DNA of 37,185 bases, taken from assembly GCA_003151825.1 (NCBI GenBank), contig PLYO01000040.1, positions 1 to 37,185 of the forward strand, read 5' to 3'. Position 1 is the first letter of the stretch. Each line of letters opens with the position of its first letter. The notes beneath the pieces were generated by a model. That model ran no database searches. It was not told the origin of the DNA and saw nothing but the letters and a program-made list of their open reading frames with translations. The DNA is from Ignavibacteriota bacterium. GTDB lineage: Bacteria > Bacteroidota > Ignavibacteria > Palsa-1295. The position numbers and the translations under genes are program-made. Positions 7,842 to 16,379 of the stretch are shown here, in pieces.

Positions 7842-8822
7842 TTATTGGTATAAATAAAGATCTTCTTTGCCAAGCAATTCTTCCATGCCGCGTTCCATGA
7901 CGCGAAGGCCGTCATCGACATTTGCAATACGAAGTCCGAGATCGGTTTGCGCTTTGAGCGAAACAAGGCCGGTCTTCGCGGGGCGCTCCGCGCGCCAGCG
8001 CCCGCTCGACCGAAGTTCCGCAATCGTCGTGGGAAGAATCAGCGCGGAATTGAGTCCGAATACTTCCGCAATGCGATTTGCGAATTCAAAGCGCGTAATC
8101 ATCTCCGGCCCTCCAACGTGATAAAGCCCAAGCCGCTTGCGCTCGGTGGCGCGCACGATGGCCAGCGCCAGATCGTCCACTAAGGTTGGCGCCGAAAAAA
8201 GATCGGTGGCCGCATAGACCGGCTGACCGTCCTCAAGTGAAATCAGCACGGAGAGCGCATAGTTTGCTTTCGCGCGCTCGGCCGCGCCATAGACGAGGCA
8301 GGTTCTGAAAATCGTGTGGCCGACACCGGAAGTACGCAGCACATTTTCACTTGCGAGCTTGGTGCGCCCATAATAATTGATGGGTCGCGGCGCGTCCGAC
8401 TCCGAATACGGTGCGCGCGCGCCATCGAACACAAGATCGGAGGAAATGTGGACGATCCGCGCATCGACTTTCCTGGCCATCTCGGATAAATGTTCCACCG
8501 CCGAGACATTCGTATGCCATGCGGTTTCGCGCTGGGTTTCCGCGTCGTCCACTTTGACGAATGCCGCGCAGTTTACGATGACATCCGGCTTTGCAGCCGC
8601 AATAACCTCTTTTACCGACGCGCGCTGCGTCACGTCCATCGCATGATACCCGCGAATGCGCGGCTCCTTTGCAATATCGGCAAAGAGCGAATCCGGTTCC
8701 CGCGCGGTGAGCACGAGATCGCACTTGGATTCTTCCACAAATAGCCGCACGACGTGCTGACCGACGAAGCCGTGGCAGCCGGTGATGAGGACGGTCTCTT
8801 TCGATCGCTCTGGTACAAACAT
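7842..8822 (-). CDS. NAD(P)-dependent sugar reductase/epimerase of the RmlD type
   Basis: This extended short-chain dehydrogenase has 326 residues. The Rossmann glycine motif TGCHGFVG (14-21) and DVTQRASVKEVI are at the N-terminus. The catalytic set is Ser128 in HISSDLVFDG with Tyr151 and Lys155 in YYGRTK. FDGARAPYSESDAPRPINYYG is the pattern seen in dTDP-4-dehydrorhamnose reductases (RmlD), which make dTDP-L-rhamnose. No other rhamnose or polysaccharide genes are nearby, so the substrate is unproven and no symbol is assigned. It lies upstream of serS on the same strand, with a palindromic repeat between. A strong hairpin (8826-8886) ends only a few bases before its ATG. Confidence 0.78.
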   Translation of the reverse strand: MFVPERSKETVLITGCHGFVGQHVVRLFVEESKCDLVLTAREPDSLFADIAKEPRIRGYHAMDVTQRASVKEVIAAAKPDVIVNCAAFVKVDDAETQRETAWHTNVSAVEHLSEMARKVDARIVHISSDLVFDGARAPYSESDAPRPINYYGRTKLASENVLRTSGVGHTIFRTCLVYGAAERAKANYALSVLISLEDGQPVYAATDLFSAPTLVDDLALAIVRATERKRLGLYHVGGPEMITRFEFANRIAEVFGLNSALILPTTIAELRSSGRWRAERPAKTGLVSLKAQTDLGLRIANVDDGLRVMERGMEELLGKEDLYLYQ

Positions 8823-8825
8823 GAA

Positions 8826-8886
8826 ACAAGCGAGGCCGCGCGTCCTGCGCTACGCATGATCGGTCATGCGCCTAAGCCTCGCTTGT
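8826..8886 (-). terminator. Long hairpin between the 1321-residue surface protein and the reductase gene
   Basis: A perfect 11-base inverted repeat (8826-8836 with 8876-8886) encloses a second stem CGCATGA/TCATGCG. On the minus strand it is followed by TTTC and then the ATG of the reductase gene. It may terminate transcription of the upstream surface-protein gene, control translation of the reductase, or both. No Shine-Dalgarno sequence is left between hairpin and ATG. Confidence 0.45.
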
Positions 8887-8925
8887 TCCTAACTCCATAA
8901 CCTATCGCGCGGGTTTCATCTATCG

Positions 8926-8947
8926 CGCGATAATTTCGATTATCGCG
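8926..8947 (-). terminator. Hairpin over the stop codon of the large surface protein
   Basis: A perfect nine-base stem (8926-8934 with 8939-8947) has a four-base loop that reads TTCG on the plus strand and CGAA on the minus strand. The TAA stop codon (8940-8942) lies within the stem. There is no T-run, so it may be an mRNA 3'-end stabiliser rather than a terminator. Confidence 0.4.
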
Positions 8948-11900
8948 TAATAGCCAGTCGCGCCGCCGCTACTTCGCCGCTCGTCCCGATGACGCGGACA
9001 AAGTAAATCCCACTCGGGATTCCAGTAGTTGAAAGCTCCGTCTCGTGCTCACCCATCGAGAGCATTCCGATCGGAATAGTGCTAACTTCGCGGCCCGTTA
9101 CGTCATAGATTCTGATTTGAACATCTTGCGCTGACGCCGCATCGAGCGTGACATCGACATAATCGCTCGCGGGGTTTGGCGAAAGTTCGATCGACCAGCC
9201 AGCAGCGATTGCTCCCGGTGCAACACTTGCGCCATTCTCGGTTGCGTTGCCAGAAATCTGAAACGTCGCCACGGGATTATCCTGATTGGAGGTCACCATA
9301 AGCGTGGCACTCGGTTCTCCTGCGGAGTGGGGCGCAAACGTGATGCTGTCGTTTATCGAAGCGCCTGGCAGAAGAATCACCGAAAACGTCGTACCTGCGA
9401 GCGAAAACGGCGAGCCGGAAGGCACAATAGTGATTGCGGTAATCGTGTCCGCCGCAGTTCCCGAATTATGAATTTCGACCGGCATGGTCTTTGTTTTTCC
9501 CGTATCCAGATTGCCAAAAGCAACGGTCGAAGGCTGGAGCGTAAGCAGAGCCTCCGGCGCGCTCGATGGGCCGTCGGTGAGAGCAATTTTAATAATTTGA
9601 GATGAGTTCCCACTATTCAGCACGGTCATCCATGCCGTATTTCCCGCTCCGCGAGGATCATACTCCATTCCGCGTACATTAGCTACTTCTTCGCCCACCG
9701 TAATCGCAAAAGCATTTTGCTCCACCGGTGTTGAATCGGCATTGAGAAAAAGAAGATAGCTCGCATTGAGCGTTGCACTGGTCACGCTGCCCACGAAATC
9801 GGTATAGGCAAGCAAGTACTCTCCAAGTTTCGAGTCATACGTAAGCCCTCTCGGACCGAGCGTGGCACTTCTCGTGTCAGAAAAATCGAGCGCAGTCGTA
9901 AAATTATTCGGCGAAAGCGGAAGAACCTCGCTCGAGATTTGTTGTGTCATGCGATCCGCCACAAGCAGGGTATCGCCCTTAACATAAATTCCCGTTCCAT
10001 ACTGCGCGGGAGACGTAGCGGTACTCACGACGGTCCCATTGGTGTCAACTTCATAAATATCCGAAGTCCAATTGGGACCCGATGGCGAACCATCCACCTG
10101 CTGTAGGAATAAATGCTTCGTATTCGGATCGTATTTTATTCCGGTAAATCCCTCGCGGGTGCCGGCATTGATAATAGGTCCAACCTTGACGGAATCGAGG
10201 AGCGTGCCTTGATCCGGATCGATCTTGTAAATCTCGTCCTCGGTGCTGCCTTCCGTTGCGCCAAAGTTCGTGCCCCACAGCACGTTATCGTCTTTATCGT
10301 AGGCAATATCGTAAAGATACAAAGGCAGCTCCGCGACCGTGGCAATCTGATTGCCGGCCTTTTGCTGCGCAATCGAAAAGAGCGGCGAAAGCAGCGAATC
10401 CGTCCCATCGCTCACGCGCACGAGTGCATTCTCGGTCGGGGAATAAAGGATATTTTGAACAGTATAGGTGGTGTCATGAGCGCCCTTCGCAACATTTTGC
10501 CAGGTCGTGCCGCCGTCCTCGCTAAGCTCGAGCGTAACCGGCGAGGCGAAACCATGCCACTGGATCGTCGCAGAGTCTCCAAGCGTCCAAACGGTGCGCT
10601 GCGCCGGAAGCACGATGCCCGTCACATCGTCTTCGAGCGGCACCTGCCAGATCGATCGGCCATGCGTGCCCGCGCGTATCACGCGGTTAGCGACGTGAAC
10701 TTCCATGAAATCAATCCCCGTATTTGGCAGACCCGTCCCATAGGGCATCCATTCGCCGCCGTCGTTTGGCGAAAAGAACACACCGACATCGGTACCGATA
10801 TAGAGCACCGTCGGATTCGCTGGGTCCATGACGAGCGAATTGACCGGAATATCTGGCAGTGTGGAACTGATGTTCGTCCAATGCGCGCCACTATTCGTCG
10901 TCTTGAAGACGTGCCCAGCGCCAAAGCCGGAGGTCGTCGCATAAAACGTCGTCTTCGAAGACGGACTGAACTTGACCCACGTGACCGCCCGGCCCGGCAG
11001 ACCATTCGAAACATTGGTAAAGGTTGCCTTACCGTTGGCAGCTGACACATTGATGGTGAGATAAACATTCCCGCCGCCAGTACCAACAAGAACCGTATTT
11101 TTATCACCAAAAGCATCGATGCTCGAAATAGTTGTGTTCGCAGCGGCCGAGCCAAACACTTGAGAGCAATTCGTCCAGTTCTGCCCTTGATTCTTCGAAT
11201 AGGCCAGACGCTGGCAGCCCCAATAAATTATATCGTTCGTAGCGTCTGCCGCGAACGGATCGAGCCAAACGGTCGAGTCGATCGCGGCGTTGAGCCCGTT
11301 ATCGCCTGACCCGTTAGGATAGACCGTCGGCAAACTCTGTGGGGTTTCACAATATACGATCGATGAATTTTTTGGATCGACCTGAGTTAACGTGCCATCG
11401 CCGCCCAGAATGTTATTCCAGTCAGAACCTGCCGAACCGGTAAGCGTCCCATTGTCCTGCGTGCCGCCGTAGGTTACGTCGCTTTGGGTTTGGTCGATGC
11501 CGATACCATAAAATTGGGTGATGGGGATCGGGAACGTATTTCCACTGAATACATCTCCGCCAGTGGAAGAGAAATAGACGCCGCCATCGCAGCCCACATA
11601 GACTTTCGTTGGGTCGGATGGGGCAAACATGGCGGCGTGGTGATCGACATGCATCCCGCCCTGGTAAAAGTTCCAGGAACCTCCTCCATCGGACGTGCTG
11701 GCAAACTCGACTCCGCCAAAGAGCATGTGATTGAAATTCGAAGGATCGACCTTGATATACACATCGTACCATCCTTGAGGAGGAGCGCTGCCATTCGGTT
11801 CTTCAAAGGGACTGCCCTGGGATTCGAATTGGGTTCCTGCATCCGTCCAGTTATTACCGCCATCGGTCGAGACTTCCAGTCCGCCAAAATCGTCGGTGCC

Positions 11901-12905
11901 CTGAACGGTGCTGACATCGAGGGCGACCACATTCTGCCAGTGTTTTGGATCGACATCGAGCGAAATCCGGAGCATGTCCGTCGCGGAATCGATCTGTGGA
12001 AATGGATTGAGCTCCGTCCAGGAATCGCCGCCATTCATGGATTGGAATACGCCATGGCCGACGATCCCGGCATAGAGCACCGCGACATCGCCATTCATCG
12101 AAAGGGCAAGATCGGTTACAGAGGCATCCAGCGGAAGCCCCCCCGCGAGCCAGTTCCACGAATTGCCGCCGTCGCTCGACCGAAGCACCCCGCCGCCCGA
12201 GCGGCCGGCCGCAGCATAGACGATGTTCGAATGATTGGGATTTACAATCACGCGAGAATACGCACCCACACTGCTTAGGCCAATGTCGGACCATGTCGTC
12301 CCGCCGTCGGTGGAGCGCAGCAGTCCATAGCCGGTATAGGTATCGATACCCGAGGGAAGCTCGCCGGTTCCGGCGAATACAATATTAGTATCGTTCGGAT
12401 CGATGGCCAGCGATCCCATCGAAACCGATTGCAACTGATCGGTGAGCGGAGTCCACGTCGTGCCGGCATCCATTGTTTTCCATACGCCCCCGTTAGCGGC
12501 GCCGATAAAAACGGTATTTGCATTGTGGGGATTGATGGCGATGGCATTCACGCGCCCGCCAATATTATAGGGGCCAACAAGGGTCCATGGTGGCTGCTGG
12601 ATGGACTGGGTCATCATGCCTTTGCCGGAACCGGCGCGCATGGCGTCACGCTGTTGCACGGCTGCCTGTAGCGCGCCTTTGGGGATGTATCCCAATCCAA
12701 ACGTGCGCTGCCCCCAATACCATTTGAAGGCATCGCCAACGCCCGCATCGTGGTCGATACCGGCGGCATCGCCGGTAACGCGCGGCCCATTATGGCGCTC
12801 GGAACGGGCCGATGGACTTTCATCCGTTTTTGTTAGCCACTGCGCATGTGCATGAACGGAAAAAGCGATACTTGCGAGAATAAGAAGAGCGAAACGACGT
12901 GTCAT
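8940..12905 (-). CDS. Large secreted Asp-box (sortilin/BNR-like) protein with type IX sorting domain
   Basis: This 1321-residue protein starts with a Sec signal peptide ending HAHAQ. The first 750 residues form repeated beta-propeller blades, each marked by an Asp-box such as STDGGTTWSD, SSDGGNSWNW, SMNGGDSWTE, STDGGNNWTD and TTNSGAHWTN, the pattern of sortilin/Vps10-like and sialidase propellers. A region around 770-880 has one more Asp-box (SEDGGTTW). An immunoglobulin-like beta domain of the HYDIN/choice-of-anchor type follows at about 1140-1230. The last 80 residues (ELSPNPASDYVDV, YDVTGREV, GIYFVRV) are a type A sorting domain for the type IX system, so the protein is exported and attached to, or released from, the cell surface. 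Binding or enzymatic role is unknown; no sialidase FRIP motif is seen. Confidence 0.9.
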   Translation of the reverse strand: MTRRFALLILASIAFSVHAHAQWLTKTDESPSARSERHNGPRVTGDAAGIDHDAGVGDAFKWYWGQRTFGLGYIPKGALQAAVQQRDAMRAGSGKGMMTQSIQQPPWTLVGPYNIGGRVNAIAINPHNANTVFIGAANGGVWKTMDAGTTWTPLTDQLQSVSMGSLAIDPNDTNIVFAGTGELPSGIDTYTGYGLLRSTDGGTTWSDIGLSSVGAYSRVIVNPNHSNIVYAAAGRSGGGVLRSSDGGNSWNWLAGGLPLDASVTDLALSMNGDVAVLYAGIVGHGVFQSMNGGDSWTELNPFPQIDSATDMLRISLDVDPKHWQNVVALDVSTVQGTDDFGGLEVSTDGGNNWTDAGTQFESQGSPFEEPNGSAPPQGWYDVYIKVDPSNFNHMLFGGVEFASTSDGGGSWNFYQGGMHVDHHAAMFAPSDPTKVYVGCDGGVYFSSTGGDVFSGNTFPIPITQFYGIGIDQTQSDVTYGGTQDNGTLTGSAGSDWNNILGGDGTLTQVDPKNSSIVYCETPQSLPTVYPNGSGDNGLNAAIDSTVWLDPFAADATNDIIYWGCQRLAYSKNQGQNWTNCSQVFGSAAANTTISSIDAFGDKNTVLVGTGGGNVYLTINVSAANGKATFTNVSNGLPGRAVTWVKFSPSSKTTFYATTSGFGAGHVFKTTNSGAHWTNISSTLPDIPVNSLVMDPANPTVLYIGTDVGVFFSPNDGGEWMPYGTGLPNTGIDFMEVHVANRVIRAGTHGRSIWQVPLEDDVTGIVLPAQRTVWTLGDSATIQWHGFASPVTLELSEDGGTTWQNVAKGAHDTTYTVQNILYSPTENALVRVSDGTDSLLSPLFSIAQQKAGNQIATVAELPLYLYDIAYDKDDNVLWGTNFGATEGSTEDEIYKIDPDQGTLLDSVKVGPIINAGTREGFTGIKYDPNTKHLFLQQVDGSPSGPNWTSDIYEVDTNGTVVSTATSPAQYGTGIYVKGDTLLVADRMTQQISSEVLPLSPNNFTTALDFSDTRSATLGPRGLTYDSKLGEYLLAYTDFVGSVTSATLNASYLLFLNADSTPVEQNAFAITVGEEVANVRGMEYDPRGAGNTAWMTVLNSGNSSQIIKIALTDGPSSAPEALLTLQPSTVAFGNLDTGKTKTMPVEIHNSGTAADTITAITIVPSGSPFSLAGTTFSVILLPGASINDSITFAPHSAGEPSATLMVTSNQDNPVATFQISGNATENGASVAPGAIAAGWSIELSPNPASDYVDVTLDAASAQDVQIRIYDVTGREVSTIPIGMLSMGEHETELSTTGIPSGIYFVRVIGTSGEVAAARLAITR

Positions 12906-13037
12906 AACCGTGGTTGTTGAATGTGGAAAATATCGGCGGTATCCGCTTAAACAAGCTTCCTTGCCGAATGGGATTAATTAACAAAAATAAGAAACGAAAG
13001 AATAGCTCAAAAGTGCCCATGCTAAAAATCTCATTCG

Positions 13038-15086
13038 TCAGCGTTGCCGAACGACCCGCAGCGAATTCATTCCTGCTGAAGATTTTAGCACAATATTATA
13101 AACCCCGTCCACATCCGGAAGTAACAACTCGATGGGGTTTTCTTTATTCATTTGGGCCGGCATCACGCTCCGAACCGTGCCAAGCATATCATAAACTTCG
13201 ATCGTTACTTCACCGAGATCGTCCGACGAAGAAATCCAAACATTCCCATCCGCCGGATTCGGATAAACAGAAATGTCCCGATCGGTCGTGGGAACTTCAT
13301 CAACCCGGCTCGACGCGCCCAGCGTCTGCACTGCCCAATGGTGGTCCTCATTATCTGTCACGCAGAACCCAAGGTTTTGTCCGCCTGCGAACAGCCCGAG
13401 CCTCGGAAGCCCCACCCAGCTTGTGGCAAGCTGGTTCTGATTGGGCTTAAAAATTGCAGTTCCCAAATCCAACGGGCTCGATGCCGAGGAAGAAACATTA
13501 TGAATCGCAATATCCGCCGCGTTGCCGCGCGGCGTGGCTGAGGTAACACTCCAACCAATTGGCGGCAAATACGAGGCATAACTGACGACCGATGAATCCC
13601 ATGTATAGGTCGCCTGAACATCAGTAAGATATGGCCAGAGCGAATCGAGGTTAATATCAGAGCTAACATCGACGCCGAGCGTGAGCGAATCGAACTGCCC
13701 TACATACGCGGAGGCACTCTCGCGGTGCGTCACCGAGGGATTTGCAGGCGAGGCCGAAGCTGACTTGCCGATAAGCTGGATGGTCGTATCCAGATTTACA
13801 TTTCCGATCGTGAGAGCAAGATGAAGCTCGGCGGTATCGCTCCCGGAAACGCTGGACCAAAAGCGAAGCGGGATGGAATCGGCTCCGGAAAGCAGCAGCG
13901 GCATAGGCGGACACTCACATGGCCGAGTAAACGAGCCGGAGCCTGTAATCCATAAGGAGTCAAGCTCGGCTGATAGAGGCATGCAGCTTTGGACTTGCAC
14001 ATGGAGAACTATCCCGGTATCGCTCGGGCTGCAAGCAGTGCCCATAATTTGCATACGATCATTTGCCAAAACAAGCTCCGTGGGAAAAGTAAGCGAGTCG
14101 CCGCCGCTATTCTTCGTTCGCCATACGCTTCCATTCGAATCCAGCACGAGCACGATATTGTTGTTGACTAAAGCGATGCTCCGAGTGTCATAGTTAGTCA
14201 TTGGCCCTCCGATGCTTTTCCAGGATGTGCCAGCGTCGGTCGAGCGCAGAACCCCGTTTCCACCTGCATCAGTAGTAACATACGCAACTTGCGCGGTATT
14301 AGCGATCGAGCCGGAATAGTAGTCCAATTGGTGTGAGCTATTGGTTTGCCAGGTTTTCCCACCGTCCGGTGAGACTTCGATTTTCGTTGTGTTATTGGTC
14401 CGGTCACGAGTATTCTCGTTAATCAGATATAGCTTGTGAATATCGCAGGAATCGGCTGCAAGCCCCTGCGAATCGGCGTCGGTGCCGCCCCCATTTCCAC
14501 TCCACGTCTTGCCGAGATCGGTCGAATTATTTATCCAACCTGAGGTTCCCGATGTAAAAACATAAATGGTTTTGTCCGCGCCAATGGCAAACGTCAATCC
14601 CTCGTTCACAAAATTCTGCGTTTTCCACGTAGAACCTCTATCGGTGCTCGTAGAGAGCGTGCCATCGGTATTGAGATCGTGCATAACAGAAGCCGAGCCG
14701 TTGAACGCGACACGACAATCGGGTTGCCCGCTGGGCTGAATCACGATGTTCCATGTTTGCCCCCCGTCCTGAGTCAGAAAGGCGCCGCCTGAATATGTGC
14801 CGACCAATCCGGTCAGCGAATCGTAAAAGGCAATGTCCGATATTTCCTCCACAGGAAAAGTGGAGGACTGATTCCATGTTTTCCCGGTGTCGGTAGAAGA
14901 GAATAGAGCAGTCGCCCCGGCCCATAAAACGCCGTGACTAACACAGATCGCGCCGATGCGCTGACTTTCCGGCCCAACCAAATTCGGCGCAACCTTCGTC
15001 CACTGCGCGCGCGCGCCACCCGCTGCAACCGAGAGCAGCAATAGCGTTAGCCACAACCGGTTGATAATATAGAAGTTCATACGCAT
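13038..15086 (-). CDS. Secreted Asp-box protein with a cohesin-like segment and type IX sorting domain
   Basis: This 682-residue protein has a signal peptide ending GGARAQ. Residues about 25-340 carry at least six Asp-boxes (STDTGKTWNQ, TQDGGQTWNI, STDRGSTWKT, STDLGKTWSG, SPDGGKTWQT, STDAGTSWKS), suggesting a beta-propeller. About 450-590 (AYVGQFDSLTLGVDVSS onward) is a beta-rich stretch resembling cohesin-type or CARDB-like domains; this is a guess from the pattern. The C-terminus (SVYPNPADGNVWIS, VYDMLGTV) is a type IX sorting domain. Two in-frame ATGs (15086, 15080) are equally good. It is separated by 132 bases from the larger surface protein that follows on the same strand; both may act at the cell surface. 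Confidence 0.88.
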   Translation of the reverse strand: MRMNFYIINRLWLTLLLLSVAAGGARAQWTKVAPNLVGPESQRIGAICVSHGVLWAGATALFSSTDTGKTWNQSSTFPVEEISDIAFYDSLTGLVGTYSGGAFLTQDGGQTWNIVIQPSGQPDCRVAFNGSASVMHDLNTDGTLSTSTDRGSTWKTQNFVNEGLTFAIGADKTIYVFTSGTSGWINNSTDLGKTWSGNGGGTDADSQGLAADSCDIHKLYLINENTRDRTNNTTKIEVSPDGGKTWQTNSSHQLDYYSGSIANTAQVAYVTTDAGGNGVLRSTDAGTSWKSIGGPMTNYDTRSIALVNNNIVLVLDSNGSVWRTKNSGGDSLTFPTELVLANDRMQIMGTACSPSDTGIVLHVQVQSCMPLSAELDSLWITGSGSFTRPCECPPMPLLLSGADSIPLRFWSSVSGSDTAELHLALTIGNVNLDTTIQLIGKSASASPANPSVTHRESASAYVGQFDSLTLGVDVSSDINLDSLWPYLTDVQATYTWDSSVVSYASYLPPIGWSVTSATPRGNAADIAIHNVSSSASSPLDLGTAIFKPNQNQLATSWVGLPRLGLFAGGQNLGFCVTDNEDHHWAVQTLGASSRVDEVPTTDRDISVYPNPADGNVWISSSDDLGEVTIEVYDMLGTVRSVMPAQMNKENPIELLLPDVDGVYNIVLKSSAGMNSLRVVRQR

Positions 15087-15314
15087 AAAACCTTAACTAA
15101 AACACTAACATTCGCATTTTTTTTTGAGGGAACAGCACAAAATGATCGCGCATCAGTGTTTGCGTTTACTATTAAAATTTTCGATTTCTAAACATTGCCG
15201 ATTTTTCGTCGTATATTGCTTGTGCTTTGATGGGCACCTTGTCGGGCAAAGATGAAAATAGGAAAGATGAAATGGGAAAAAGGAGGAACTGTGGTTTGCG
15301 GTATGAAACATTCT
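15087..15314. other. Upstream region of the 682-residue surface protein
   Basis: This and the adjoining stretch to 15469 hold no gene. It is A/T-rich, with several weakly complementary stretches and no clear promoter hexamers that I would defend. The repeat at 15315-15396 lies upstream of it, with its TTTGACTTTTCAT edge pointing toward the surface-protein gene, so the region is probably the 5' untranslated and promoter region of that gene. Confidence 0.4.
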
Positions 15315-15396
15315 GCATAAATTCATGAAAAGTCAAATGAAAATTAAACGTGAAAACACATTTTGAGCACCTTTGCTGAACGACAACTATCGAAAA
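15315..15396 (-). repeat. Dispersed 75-80 base repeat, copy 3 (see 36957-37132)
   Basis: Read on the minus strand it begins TTTTCGATAGTTGTC, continues through AGGTGCTCAAAATGTG and TTTTCACGTTTAATTTTCAT, and ends TTTGACTTTTCATGAATTTATGC. Two copies with the same order of blocks lie in tandem at the right edge of the window on the plus strand. This copy lies about 230 bases upstream of the 682-residue surface-protein gene and points toward it. Confidence 0.8.
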
Positions 15397-15469
15397 CAGG
15401 CTGGAATCGAGGATGATTATGAATTTTGAGAGAAAAACACACATGCTTTCTGAAAGGCAAGTCTGAATT

Positions 15470-16159
15470 ATGCATTATGTAACTCGCCGGCCAGCGCAAC
15501 CACCCCCCAACCCCCGCCTTGGAAAGGCGGGAGAGACAACTGCAAATCCGCCCATACTCATCGTGCTGCATGGCTATGGCACGGACGAGCACGATTTGCT
15601 TCCTATCGCGGAGCAAATCGGCGGGCAATTTCTCATTGTCAGCCTTCAGGCTCCGATCGAGCTTCAGAATGGCGGCCATTCGTGGTACGATTTGCTTCAA
15701 ACACCCTCCGGAATTATCCCGGACGATATGACGCGCCACGACAGCGAGGAAATGCTTCTCGCAAGTTTGCCGCGCATCATCGAGCAAGAAGGCGGCGATG
15801 CGTTGCGCGTGGTGCTGATGGGATTTAGTCAGGGCGCGGCGGTGATTTATTCTCTGCTCACGGTTTACGATTTGAAGAATTACGGAATCACCGTTAGAGC
15901 TTCGATCAATCTCTCCGGCTATCTCCCGCGCGATATTTTGGAAGCTCTCTCCGAGAAGCGATTCGATGGGTTGCCGTTCTTTATCAGTCACGGCGAGTTC
16001 GATGAGCTTATTCCGCCGCAAGCGTTAGGCGAAGCGGAAAAATTGCTGACACAACAAGGCGCGGACGTCACGGCACGCATGTATCCTGTCGGACATGGCG
16101 TGCTGCCGGAGACGGTGGAGGACATTGTTGCGTGGCTCAAGTTAAAAATTAAGAATTAA
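15470..16159 (+). CDS. Alpha/beta-hydrolase (carboxylesterase/phospholipase family)
   Basis: This 229-residue serine hydrolase belongs to the family that includes bacterial carboxylesterase/lysophospholipase YpfH. The nucleophile is Ser120 in GFSQG, the acid Asp178 in HGEFDELIP, and the base His209 in VGHGV. LIVLHGYGTDEHDLL forms the oxyanion loop. Residues about 10-26 are encoded by a palindromic repeat (15498-15537): homologues usually go from the TRRPAQP-like start straight to the PPILIVLHGYG strand, whereas here RLGKAGETTAN is interposed in frame. The gene seems intact and is monocistronic, ending near a short tandem repeat. The substrate is unknown; short-chain esters are likely. Confidence 0.88.
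   Translation: MHYVTRRPAQPPPNPRLGKAGETTANPPILIVLHGYGTDEHDLLPIAEQIGGQFLIVSLQAPIELQNGGHSWYDLLQTPSGIIPDDMTRHDSEEMLLASLPRIIEQEGGDALRVVLMGFSQGAAVIYSLLTVYDLKNYGITVRASINLSGYLPRDILEALSEKRFDGLPFFISHGEFDELIPPQALGEAEKLLTQQGADVTARMYPVGHGVLPETVEDIVAWLKLKIKN
15498..15537. repeat. Palindromic repeat inserted in frame in the esterase gene
   Basis: It has a CCCGCCTT/AAGGCGGG stem with a C-run and AACCACC on one flank, the same architecture as the truA copy but with a diverged core. It is translated without interruption near the N-terminus of the hydrolase. Confidence 0.75.
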
Positions 16160-16172
16160 GAATTAAGAATTT
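16148..16172. repeat. Short tandem repeat, three ATTAAGA units
   Basis: Three perfect seven-base units plus a partial one overlap the stop codon of the esterase gene. Related strings (ATTCTTAATTCGTAATT) occur at 26664-26679 and 37163-37180. Confidence 0.7.
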
Positions 16173-16214
16173 GGTGTTATCAGTCGCTTATGTGATGCCT
16201 CCTTTTTCTTTCAT

Positions 16215-16342
16215 GTCATCCTGAGCGGAGCAAATTGTAGCGGAGCGTAAATTTGCGGAGTCGAAGGATCTTTGGAAACTTCACGAGATCCTTCGACTAC
16301 GTTCATTCCTCCTTCGTCGGAATGAACTCCGCTCAGGATGAC
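16215..16342. repeat. Long palindromic repeat GTCATCCTGAGCGGAG, copy 1
   Basis: The terminal arms GTCATCCTGAGCGGAG and CTCCGCTCAGGATGAC are perfect inverted repeats. Inside lie subterminal copies of TCGAAGGATCT and AGATCCTTCGA. A second copy with the same arms lies at 25267-25412. No open frame of note is inside. It separates the esterase gene from tdh. Confidence 0.88.
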
Positions 16343-16379
16343 AGGAAATATAAGTTCAGTTATAAACCATATCCTTGAA

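Noticed and set aside
10113..11045. Plus-strand frame of 310 codons inside the large surface-protein gene
   Set aside because: It is the antisense shadow of the 8940-12905 gene; the minus strand encodes signal peptide, Asp-boxes and a sorting domain.
15172..15444. Minus-strand short frame sharing residues with the frame at 36838-37077
   Set aside because: Both reflect the same repeat read in equivalent frames. The third copy has a stop, so coding is unlikely.
16338..16379. Upstream ATG for tdh at 16338
   Set aside because: It falls within the palindromic repeat and adds residues not found in E. coli Tdh; 16380 or 16392 fits better.
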